This document shows, in pieces, positions 7,891-16,054 of a stretch of DNA of 64,000 nt. The stretch spans positions 1-64,000 of the forward strand of contig CAYZUS010000006.1 in the NCBI GenBank assembly GCA_964481885.1. The letters run 5' to 3'. The stretch is from Fen731 sp964481885 (GTDB taxonomy: Bacteria; Actinomycetota; Humimicrobiia; Humimicrobiales; Humimicrobiaceae). Position 1 is the first letter of the stretch. Each line of letters starts with the position of its first letter. The position numbers and the translations under genes were made by a program. Below the pieces are notes generated by a model. That model saw only the letters and a program-made list of their open reading frames with translations, ran no database searches and had not been told where the DNA came from.

Positions 7891-8715
7891 TTGAGCCAGT
7901 TATTAAATTTACTAAGGCCAATCCAAAGTGGAATTGAATATGTGATTATATATCTGTATGATCATATTATTTCCAATTATGGTGTTGTCATAATATTGCT
8001 TACTATTACTGTGCGCCTGGTGCTAACCCCACTGACTATAAGCCAGACTCGATCCATGGCAAGAATGCAAAAGTTTCAGCCTGAACTTCAAGAGCTACAA
8101 AAAAGATTTAAAGACGATAAAGCGAAGTTACAGCAGGAAACCATGGCATTTTATAAAAAAAATAATGTAAATCCTCTGGCAGGGTGCCTTCCTCTGCTGT
8201 TGCAGCTTCCTGTTTTTTTTGCACTATTTCAGGCTCTCAGAACTCCCTCGCAGATTGTTACTAATGTTCTTGGAGTACCATACATACCAGTGTATTTGTT
8301 TGGAAACATAAAAAATGTTATTGCAAATATTCCAAATATAAAATTTAATTTTTTATGGTTAAATCTTAATGAACGTGATCCTTTTTTTATTCTTGTGATT
8401 CTAATGGTGGCTACAATGTTTTTGTCTACAAAAATGACAACAACTGATCCAAAACAGGCAATGATTACTTATGCAATGCCTGTAGTATTTGGTGTTATAT
8501 CGTGGAATATGCCATCCGGAATTCTTATTTACTGGGTAACAACTAATATTTGGTCAATAGGACAGCAATATATTGTTAACAAACTTGTTAAGAAAGAATT
8601 CAAAAAATCAGAGGAAAAGCAAAAGCTTGCAGAACAACAGCGGAAAATAGAAATAACCGCATCCGCAGGTTCAGATGAATTGAACAAGAAAAAAAAGAGG
8701 AATAAAAAAAAGTAG
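7891..8715 (+). CDS. yidC: membrane protein insertase YidC/Oxa1 (TTG start)
   Basis: Inserts and folds integral membrane proteins. The 274-residue Oxa1-type protein has no large periplasmic P1 domain, as in Gram-positive bacteria. Membrane segments are visible around residues 12-40 (with the conserved TVRLVLTPLT segment), 100-120, 160-180 and 195-220, with the cytosolic helical hairpin MARMQKFQPELQELQKRF between the first two. The C-terminal tail is lysine-rich. Translation appears to start at TTG 7891, 9 nt after a GGAGG site. It is followed closely by jag. Confidence 0.97.
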   Translation: MSQLLNLLRPIQSGIEYVIIYLYDHIISNYGVVIILLTITVRLVLTPLTISQTRSMARMQKFQPELQELQKRFKDDKAKLQQETMAFYKKNNVNPLAGCLPLLLQLPVFFALFQALRTPSQIVTNVLGVPYIPVYLFGNIKNVIANIPNIKFNFLWLNLNERDPFFILVILMVATMFLSTKMTTTDPKQAMITYAMPVVFGVISWNMPSGILIYWVTTNIWSIGQQYIVNKLVKKEFKKSEEKQKLAEQQRKIEITASAGSDELNKKKKRNKKK

Positions 8716-8738
8716 CCGCAAATCTTTAGGAGGCATTT

Positions 8739-9422
8739 TTGGTTAGAAGCGACAATATAATAGATGCTGTAAACAGCTTTGTAAACGCTCTTGAAGAAGA
8801 ACAAAAAAAAGAAAATATCGTAAAAATTAAGAGCGATTCCGAGAAAGATGTTTACAAAAGTAAAACATCTCAGGAAAAACCACAAGAAGTTCATGTAACA
8901 AGAAAAAAAGAAAGATCATCTGATATTCAGGATAATCACAATGAAGCAAAATTGCCTGAAATTAATGAAAGCGGTTTACAAAAACTTGCTGACATAGTCA
9001 GAAAGGCAGTTGAAATAATAACACAGGATAAAGATATTAAAGTACAGACCGATAGTGAAAAGTACAGAATTTCAGTTTATGGTAAAGATCTTGCCATAGC
9101 CATAGGAAAAAATGGAACTGGCATGAACGCACTGGAATATTTGATAAACCTTATTGGAAAACGTAAGAAGCTGGTTGATAAAAATGTGATTCTGGATATT
9201 AAGGATTATCGTAAAAAGAATGACGACAAGATAAAAGAAATTGCCATTAATATGGCAAAGAAAGCGCTAAAAGAGAGAAAAACAATAGCATTAAGGCCAA
9301 TGCCTTCTCACGAGAGAAAAATTGTACACAATATTTTATCTAAGGTAAAAAACATCAGGACCAAGAGCAGAGATGACGAGCCAAACCGAAGAATAGTAAT
9401 ATATCCTGTAATCAAAGAATAG
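8739..9422 (+). CDS. jag: Jag/KhpB RNA-binding protein (KH-R3H), TTG start
   Basis: The 227-residue protein has a variable, charged N-terminal part (1-80), a KH-like RNA-binding domain (about 85-150, with IAIGKNGTGMNALEYLINL as the GXXG loop) and a C-terminal R3H domain (about 160-225, with LRPMPSHERKIVHNIL). Jag/KhpB proteins bind RNA and influence cell elongation and division in Gram-positive bacteria. The TTG start at 8739 is preceded by a strong AGGAGG at 8727-8732. Confidence 0.93.
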   Translation: MVRSDNIIDAVNSFVNALEEEQKKENIVKIKSDSEKDVYKSKTSQEKPQEVHVTRKKERSSDIQDNHNEAKLPEINESGLQKLADIVRKAVEIITQDKDIKVQTDSEKYRISVYGKDLAIAIGKNGTGMNALEYLINLIGKRKKLVDKNVILDIKDYRKKNDDKIKEIAINMAKKALKERKTIALRPMPSHERKIVHNILSKVKNIRTKSRDDEPNRRIVIYPVIKE

Positions 9423-10102
9423 CCCAATCAACATCTTCTTATACCGCTTTACGTGAATATTTATACTAACCTGTTTAAGTTACAATCTGTGATAATCCAA
9501 TTTTATTTATTAATTAAAAAATAAAGCTTTATCGATTTAATATTAATATAGTGTTTTGTATTGATAGTCGCCATTTAAAAAATACATTCAGGTCTAATGA
9601 AATTTAATAATTATCTTAAATAAATCAACAAAAATTTATTCGAGTAATATAAATATAATTAAGTATTTAAAGAAGTGCTTTACCGTTTGTGTACTTTTAG
9701 TAAGCTTTTTAATGTTAAACCACATACTATGAATATAGTTTTTGTAAATATATAGAGTAACAAAAATATCTTCTATTATGTATTTATGCCTAAAATAGTT
9801 TTCAAATATGCACTCCCCTTTTAGCTTAAATTTAATAAATAAAAAACAAAATTTTAAATATTCTGATATCATTTAATTTTATCTGTAAATAAGTTTATCT
9901 CTGATATATTTTGTCTTCCAAAATAATACAGGTATTTTTAATGCCACATAACAGTTACTTTATAATTTGTAAATTAAAAGTTAGAAAATGTTATTAGTTA
10001 CTGATTATAATTGTAATCTGTAATGCAACAAGCAATATTAAAAAAATTAGTTATTCTCAGTTGTCTAATATAAATTAATATAAATAAGGACAGGCTTTAA
10101 TA
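9423..10102. other. AT-rich spacer between jag and mnmE
   Basis: In 680 bp I find no convincing gene, structured RNA or repeat. A short minus-strand open frame at 9636-9872 has no recognisable features. The unusually long, AT-rich spacers on the rpmH side of the origin contrast with the tight packing beyond 25 kb. Confidence 0.6.
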
Positions 10103-11491
10103 ATGAATATATATAGTTACGACACAATTTGTGCAATAGGAACCAGAACAGGAGAATCAGCCATAGGGATTGTAAGGTTAAGTGGAAAAGATGCAATTAG
10201 AATCGCTGATAGAATATTTGTTTCCAATAATAAAAAAACTGTAAATAAAATGAGTTCGTATACTATTACTTATGGTTATATCATTGATAAGAACAAAGAC
10301 CTTGTGGACCAGGTTATATTATCAGTGATGAAAGCCCCCAAATCGTATACAAGAGAAGATGTTGTAGAAATTAACTGCCATGGTGGAATAGTTGCTACAA
10401 ATAAAGTATTGAATTTATGTATCAGTAATGGAGCAAGAATCTCTGAACCCGGGGAGTTTACAAAAAGAGCCTTTCTTAATGGCAGAATAGATCTGACGCA
10501 GGCAGAAGCAGTAATTGATATAATTAGAGCTAACACTGAGAAATCATTAAAAATTTCTGCAAATAATATAAAAGGAAATATAAAAACCAAACTTGAATAT
10601 TTTAGAAAGGAATTACTTGAAATACTTATTGAGCTGGAAGCTGCCATTGACTTCATTGAAGAAGACCTTGAAGTAACGTCTTATAAAGACCTTGAAAAGA
10701 AGGCTGTTAAAATACTAATGGAAATGAAAGAAATGATTGAAAGCGAGAAAAAAGGACAGTTAATTAAAAATGGTATTAAGGTTGCAATAATAGGAAAACC
10801 CAATGTCGGCAAATCAAGCCTTTTAAATGCTATTTCCAAAAAAGAGAAAGCTATTGTTACTCATATTCCAGGAACTACAAGGGATGCAATTGAAGAAATT
10901 ATTTATCTGGAAGGGATTCCTGTTATATTTGTTGATACTGCAGGGATACGAAAATCTAAAAACTTTATTGAAAAAATAGGTGTTAAAAAGAGTCTTGGGT
11001 TTATCGATGAAGCAGAAATACTGCTTATCATTCTTGATGTCAGTTCTCAGTTAGATAAATATGATGAAGAAATATTAAATAAAGTTAATTTAAATAAATC
11101 CATAATTTGCTTCAATAAAGTCGACGTCGCCAATATTTTAAATAGCAAAGACGTAACGGAAAGATTTAGAAAAAACTCTTCCGTTTATATTTCTGCAAAA
11201 ACAGGCAAAGGCATTGAGGAACTTGAAGATAAAATAAGAGCCAAAATTAATAACGAAAATGATTTTGATGTTCAAAATAAAATCATAATAAATACCAGGC
11301 AAAAAGATATTTTGGTTCAGGCATTTAACTGCTTAAGCAATTCAATCAAGGCATTTAAGAATAACATGTCCGAAGAATTTCCTTCAGCTGATTTAAAACA
11401 GGCATATAATTTAATAGGAGAAATTATGGGAGCAAACATAAGCGATGAAATACTTGATGGCATATTTAAAAAATTCTGTATTGGAAAATAA
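10103..11491 (+). CDS. mnmE: tRNA modification GTPase MnmE (TrmE)
   Basis: With MnmG it installs the 5-carboxymethylaminomethyl (or aminomethyl) group on wobble uridine 34 of certain tRNAs, using a folate-bound C1 unit. The 462-residue protein has the N-terminal folate-binding domain (DTICAIGTRTGESAIGIVRLSG), a central helical domain, an inserted G domain with G1 GKPNVGKSS near 230, G3 DTAGI and G4 FNKVD, and the C-terminal FCIGK motif whose cysteine is conserved. All motifs are intact. The normal neighbour mnmG is displaced by an insertion element and a paralogue. Confidence 0.98.
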   Translation: MNIYSYDTICAIGTRTGESAIGIVRLSGKDAIRIADRIFVSNNKKTVNKMSSYTITYGYIIDKNKDLVDQVILSVMKAPKSYTREDVVEINCHGGIVATNKVLNLCISNGARISEPGEFTKRAFLNGRIDLTQAEAVIDIIRANTEKSLKISANNIKGNIKTKLEYFRKELLEILIELEAAIDFIEEDLEVTSYKDLEKKAVKILMEMKEMIESEKKGQLIKNGIKVAIIGKPNVGKSSLLNAISKKEKAIVTHIPGTTRDAIEEIIYLEGIPVIFVDTAGIRKSKNFIEKIGVKKSLGFIDEAEILLIILDVSSQLDKYDEEILNKVNLNKSIICFNKVDVANILNSKDVTERFRKNSSVYISAKTGKGIEELEDKIRAKINNENDFDVQNKIIINTRQKDILVQAFNCLSNSIKAFKNNMSEEFPSADLKQAYNLIGEIMGANISDEILDGIFKKFCIGK

Positions 11492-11528
11492 TTAACAGTT
11501 GCATTAAGAAACTGAATATTATATCAAA

Positions 11529-11544
11529 TGTTTCACGTGAAACA
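11529..11544. promoter_or_regulatory. parS centromere site 1
   Basis: TGTTTCACGTGAAACA is a perfect 16-bp match to the bacterial parS consensus, and the palindrome extends by three more bases on each side (aaa...ttt). ParB binds such sites to nucleate the segregation complex. It lies 38 bp after mnmE and about 5.4 kb from the putative oriC. Confidence 0.97.
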
Positions 11545-11866
11545 TTTGGTCAATTTGGAGATAGGTATTGTAATTATTATTCCGAAAGTATGTCTGGATT
11601 GTAGTTTTGTTATTTCTTGTTTGATAACTGGCTGCCTTTTAAAATACAATTAGTAAATAGTTTTAGATATTTACTAATTTAACAAAAACATGCTATTAAA
11701 TTGACATTAAAAAATAATTAATGCTTCACTAACATTTTACTTTTTTAATTATTTAATAATTCAAAAAATTTTTAATTAGTCTTTTAATATTTACTAAAAC
11801 TTCTTAGAATGCTGCCAAAAACGATATAAGATTGATCTGAACCCCAAAAGTTAAACACGCACTTAA

Positions 11867-12670
11867 CTAAATTAGTGCCAACTGATGAGACTTGTTTTTA
11901 TTAAAATTTTCTTCAAATTCTTCCGGTGGCATATAGCCCTGGGAAGAATGCAATCTTTTCTTATTGTAAACTTCTTCAATGAAATACGGTATTGAAAACA
12001 GCACATCTTCATATATATTGTATTCTCCCATATATACTTCTTCAACTTTTAATGTCCTGAAAAATGATTCCATCTTTGCATTATCATAAGGGTTTGCCTT
12101 TTGCGACATGGAAACTGCGATAGAATTTGATTTAAGTATTTCTACATACCTTGAGCTGCAGTACTGAAATCCCTGATCTGAATGGTGGATTACTCTGTCT
12201 GTGTTTCTTTTACTTATTGCATCTTTTAGAGCTGAAATAGTAAGTGCAGGTGAAAGTGTCTTTCCTATGGCATATCCTATAACTTTGCGGCTAAAGCCAT
12301 CTATTATTGCTGCAATGTATGCAAATGAGGCTTCAAGCCTTGTATAGGTAATGTCTGCATGCCATACCTCGTTTGGCCTAGAAGGGATAAGATTCTTTAC
12401 AAGATTAGGGTACCTGGCAAAACCATGGTTTGAGTTGGTTGTATGCTTATATGAGCGTCTTATGCTGCATAAGATGCCGTTTTCTCTCATAATCCTGTTT
12501 ACTTTCTTATGATTTACTATCATAACATCTCGCATTAGCGCTGCAGTTATCCTTCTGTAGCCATATGATGGAAAGTCTTCTGCAATAGCTTTTATTGCAT
12601 CAAGAATTGCAGAATCTTTTTTGGCATCTTTTTTTGACTTGTTGTAATGCTTTGACCTTGGAATGCTCAC
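11867..12670 (-). CDS. IS3-family transposase OrfB (DDE integrase core)
   Basis: The 267-residue catalytic part of an IS3 transposase. The rve/DDE core is complete: HADITYTRL with the first aspartate, HHSDQGFQYCS with the second and PYDNAKMESFFRTLKVEEVY with the glutamate. It begins 4 bp before OrfA ends (ATGA overlap), so it can be made by reinitiation or by a programmed frameshift giving an OrfAB fusion. The N-terminus carries an HTH_21-like segment (YRRITAALMRD). No inactivating mutation is seen. Confidence 0.95.
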   Translation of the reverse strand: MSIPRSKHYNKSKKDAKKDSAILDAIKAIAEDFPSYGYRRITAALMRDVMIVNHKKVNRIMRENGILCSIRRSYKHTTNSNHGFARYPNLVKNLIPSRPNEVWHADITYTRLEASFAYIAAIIDGFSRKVIGYAIGKTLSPALTISALKDAISKRNTDRVIHHSDQGFQYCSSRYVEILKSNSIAVSMSQKANPYDNAKMESFFRTLKVEEVYMGEYNIYEDVLFSIPYFIEEVYNKKRLHSSQGYMPPEEFEENFNKNKSHQLALI

Positions 12671-13053
12671 TTTTGGATATCCTTCTTTAATGCTTCCCGG
12701 TCTGCCGATGTAAACATCTGCGGCATGGCTTTTTTTTGGGGTTCTACAAGCTTTACCATCTCTTTTAGGACATCATTTTCCATTGTTAGTCTTCCCACCA
12801 TACGCTCGAGTTCCTTTATCCTTATTGAAATCCTTGCATAATCAGGATTTGTATTTTCAAAGAACTTTCCGGAGTAATACTCCTTTTTCCATCTAGATAC
12901 TACTACAGGTGAAATATTATATTTTCTGGAAACTTCCAGCTGGGATATCTTACCTGATACTATTGCTTCTGTGATCTCCCTTTTAAACTGACTAGTAAAT
13001 GACCTTCTTCTCTCATTGATGAGACCTCTCTTTCTCTTTAGCAGTCTCATCAA
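12667..13053 (-). CDS. IS3-family transposase OrfA (HTH)
   Basis: The 128-residue DNA-binding subunit: an N-terminal helix-turn-helix (FKREITEAIVSGKISQLEVS to VVVSRWKKEYY) and a C-terminal leucine-zipper-like coiled coil (IKELERMVGRLTMENDVLKEM). It recognises the element ends and overlaps OrfB by 4 bp. The first methionine or the second both fit; the basic start (MMRLLKRKRG) is not conserved in the family. Confidence 0.92.
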   Translation of the reverse strand: MMRLLKRKRGLINERRRSFTSQFKREITEAIVSGKISQLEVSRKYNISPVVVSRWKKEYYSGKFFENTNPDYARISIRIKELERMVGRLTMENDVLKEMVKLVEPQKKAMPQMFTSADREALKKDIQK

Positions 13054-13105
13054 TTATTTTATCTTAACTATTTTTAGTATACAATGTGTCTAAGAAAGGG
13101 GTTCA

Positions 13106-14136
13106 CCCCAGATTATTATTTAAAATATAAAGGTTAGAAAATTTTAAAAAGTTAGAATTCTATTTTTGAAGCTTAAAAGGAATGATTTATAAAATATCTG
13201 GAATGCAAAAGACTATTAGCCGCTGTTTGTGAATATTTTTATTAATACATTTAAATTAATACCGAAACACTTTAAAATAATACAGTATTTCCCTGAAGAC
13301 ATCTCCCCTGCTTATTGTCTGCAAAGATTTATTTACTATATCCAAATAAACTAATTATTCTTTAAGCAAAAAATTTAAAAGCTGGATTATAATAAATAAA
13401 AAATTTTAAAAAGAATTTTAAAATTCCTGAATACATTTTAATATTTCTATTTAGTTTATACCACTATACAAATATTTCCTGTAAAAAAACAAAATTATTT
13501 AAAAAAACATTAAAAAATTTACAAATAAATTAAAAAATTTAATTTATTAATAAATATTTACAGTAGTGTTTAAATTAATCTATAAATTTAAATAAAAAAA
13601 ACAAATAGAATTAGTTACTAAAAATTTTATTAAATCCAAACGACACATTATTTACTGTCAGCTATTACTTTGGTAAAAACAAATAACCATGCTTATTCTG
13701 GGCATTGACAGGATGATCTGGTTTAAACAATTACTAAATATTAAAAATTACATTTTATTTACTATGTAGTCATCAGTTATGCTTATCACCTTATAGCGCG
13801 GCGATGATTGAATTCATTAGTAAAATAAAGTATAACATTCTGATTGCTTTGCCCTATTAGTAATTTAGTAATAAAATGCCTGTTAATATTTAGTAATGGC
13901 CAATACAGGCATGACAAACTCCATATTTTTTTTAAAATTGTAGAATATTAAAGTGTTTAGAAAAAAAAATAAATAAAGAACACTGTGTAAAATCAGTTAT
14001 TAAATCTTGTGTTACCATAGAAGGTATTTATTTATAAGCGTAAAGAAGAAAAATTTGTTAGAATAGAAAGGCAATTATTATTGCACGTAGAGTCTAAAAA
14101 GTAATAGATTTCTAAGTTCAAAAATATAAATAAAAG
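13106..14136. other. 1-kb gene-free AT-rich spacer after the IS element
   Basis: No open frame, tRNA, terminator or perfect repeat stands out. The DNA is extremely AT-rich with many A and T runs. Together with the insertion element it separates mnmE from the mnmG-like gene by 2.6 kb, where these genes are often adjacent. It may contain the promoter for the mnmG-like operon just upstream of 14137. Confidence 0.6.
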
Positions 14137-16032
14137 ATGCCAAAAATAGATATAATGTTAAAAAATGGCGAAGCTGCTGTTTCTCTTGAAAAAAGTAAAA
14201 CAAATATGGAAAAACAAGAAAGTATAAACGAAATATATCAGTTCGATGTACTGGTTATAGGATCGGGGCACGCAGGATACGAAGCTGCACTAGCAGCGGC
14301 TAGAGTGGGAGCCAAGACACTGATGCTAACAATAAATCTTGACAGTATTGCTTTGCTGCCATGCAATAGCGCAATAGGGGGCCAGGGAAGAGGTCAGCTT
14401 GTAAGAGAAATAGATGCATTAAATGGCGAAATGGGTAAAAATGCAGATAAAACTTTTATGAGCAGCAGAATCTTAAATATTTCAAAAGGACCTGCTTTAA
14501 GAGCAATAAGGGCTGTTGTAGATAAAAAACGCTATCAGCTTGAAATGAAAAAAACACTGGAAAACCAGGTAAATCTGTCTATAAGGCAGGGAATAGCTGT
14601 AAAGCTGGAGGCATTTGAAAGCTTCTACAAGGTATATACTAATGACGACGTTTGTTATGTAAGCAAAACTATAGTAGTTGCTACGGGTACTTTTTTGAAT
14701 GCTAAAATATTCTGGGGAAAATATGAGACAGAGGCTGGAAGGCAGGGGGAAGTCAATTCTACTGATTTATCCGATTGTCTGGAAAAGCTTGGGTATAAAT
14801 TCAGCAGACTAAGAACAGAAACTCCGCCAAGAGTGGATAAGAAAACCATAAACTTCGAATCTTTAAAGATTCAACAGTATGACTCTCATCCACAAATGTT
14901 TTCCTTTGATAATAGATATGATGGCCGAGAACAACAGTACAGCTACATAACTTATATAGATAAGAATTGCATAGACTACATTAGAAAGAATATTGCTAAA
15001 TCTCCAATTTATCAGAGAAAGCTTTCCTCGAACAGCCCAAAGTACTGCCCTTCAATTGAAGATAAAATAAAAAGATTTACGGATAAAGACAGACATCTTA
15101 TATTTATACAGCCGGAGGGAATACAGACAAACGAAATGTATTTGCATGGACTATATACCACTTTTTCCGAAGATATTCAGATTGAAATAATTCACAAAAT
15201 AAAAGGATTGGAAAATGCTGCTCTTACCAGGCCTGGATATGGAATTGAATATAACTACCTGCTTCCCTTTCAGATTAACAATAGCCTTGAAAGTAAAAAG
15301 CATAAAAATATATTTTTCGCGGGCCAGATTAATGGTTCGACAGGATATGAAGAAGCTGCGGCACAGGGAGTTATTGCAGGATATAATGCAGCTATGGCAT
15401 CACTCAAACAAGAGCAAATAATATTAAATCGCGCCGATGGATATATCGGAATATTGATTGACGACATAATTATAAAGGGGATCACAGAACCGTACAGGAT
15501 GTTGACATCAAGAAATGAAAACAGGCTGTTACACAGGCATGACAATGCAGATTACAGAATGATAAAATATTTAAAAAAACTTGGTTTTTTATCAAAAGCA
15601 GCATGCATAGAAAAGAAGTATGAAAACATAAATTATGCTTTTCAAAATATAAAAAACAATAAAACCAAATATAGTAAAAACTTACTTGAAGATATCCGGC
15701 AGGACAGGCTGGCAGGAGATTTGTTTCAAAATATTAAATCTGATTTTAAACTGAATGATTCTGAAATTGAAGGCCTTGTTATAGAGTTAAAATATAAAGA
15801 ATACCTGGACAGAGAAAGACAGCGGGTTGACGGCCTGCTCTTTGCAGAAGACACAATGATTCCTGATGATATAAAATACAGTAAAATAAAAAATCTTTCA
15901 AATGAAGCCCTTGAGAAATTAAACCAAACCAGACCCCAGTACATAGGGCAGGCTTTGAGGCTGGAAGGCGTAAGGCCGCTTGATATACTTTCAATTCTGG
16001 CACACATTAAAAATGTTTCACGTGAAACATAA
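14137..16032 (+). CDS. divergent MnmG (GidA) paralogue
   Basis: A 631-residue FAD protein of the MnmG family, in tandem with a canonical MnmG. It keeps the dinucleotide-binding motif GSGHAGYEA, the first redox cysteine region as CNSAIGG (canonical CNPAIGG), the second as KYCPSIED, NGSTGYEEAAAQG and the C-terminal RPQYIGQALRLEGVRPLDI. It departs from the family at positions that are nearly invariant: GQGRGQLVREIDAL, QPEG instead of EPEG, and MLTSRNENRLLHRHDNAD in place of MYTSRSEYRLSLRPENAD. A ~35-residue N-terminal extension precedes the FAD fold. A parS site forms its last codons. It may act on a different tRNA set or pair with MnmE differently; this is inference. Confidence 0.88.
   Translation: MPKIDIMLKNGEAAVSLEKSKTNMEKQESINEIYQFDVLVIGSGHAGYEAALAAARVGAKTLMLTINLDSIALLPCNSAIGGQGRGQLVREIDALNGEMGKNADKTFMSSRILNISKGPALRAIRAVVDKKRYQLEMKKTLENQVNLSIRQGIAVKLEAFESFYKVYTNDDVCYVSKTIVVATGTFLNAKIFWGKYETEAGRQGEVNSTDLSDCLEKLGYKFSRLRTETPPRVDKKTINFESLKIQQYDSHPQMFSFDNRYDGREQQYSYITYIDKNCIDYIRKNIAKSPIYQRKLSSNSPKYCPSIEDKIKRFTDKDRHLIFIQPEGIQTNEMYLHGLYTTFSEDIQIEIIHKIKGLENAALTRPGYGIEYNYLLPFQINNSLESKKHKNIFFAGQINGSTGYEEAAAQGVIAGYNAAMASLKQEQIILNRADGYIGILIDDIIIKGITEPYRMLTSRNENRLLHRHDNADYRMIKYLKKLGFLSKAACIEKKYENINYAFQNIKNNKTKYSKNLLEDIRQDRLAGDLFQNIKSDFKLNDSEIEGLVIELKYKEYLDRERQRVDGLLFAEDTMIPDDIKYSKIKNLSNEALEKLNQTRPQYIGQALRLEGVRPLDILSILAHIKNVSRET
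16014..16029. promoter_or_regulatory. parS centromere site 2, embedded in coding sequence
   Basis: A second perfect TGTTTCACGTGAAACA occupies the end of the MnmG-like gene, where it encodes the final residues (VSRET) just before the stop. It lies about 9.8 kb from the putative origin and 3.7 kb before parB. Confidence 0.97.
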
Positions 16033-16054
16033 GGGCTGCTAAAAAGGCAATTAA

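Larger units (their letters stand above)
11838..13105 (-). mobile_element. IS3-family insertion sequence, apparently intact
   Basis: The 1.27-kb element is bounded by inverted ends that share TGAACCCC followed by an RACAC-like block (11838 inward on the left; complement of 13105 inward on the right). It encodes OrfA and OrfB in the usual overlapping arrangement on the minus strand. No target duplication is obvious directly outside the proposed ends, so the exact termini may be off by a few bases. It separates mnmE from the mnmG-type genes. Confidence 0.85.

Noticed and set aside
8529..8894. 121-residue minus-strand open frame over the end of yidC and the start of jag
   Set aside because: It is antisense to two firmly identified genes and is rich in phenylalanine from lysine-codon runs.
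9636..9872. 78-residue minus-strand open frame between jag and mnmE
   Set aside because: No recognisable family, AT-spacer composition and no supporting start signal.
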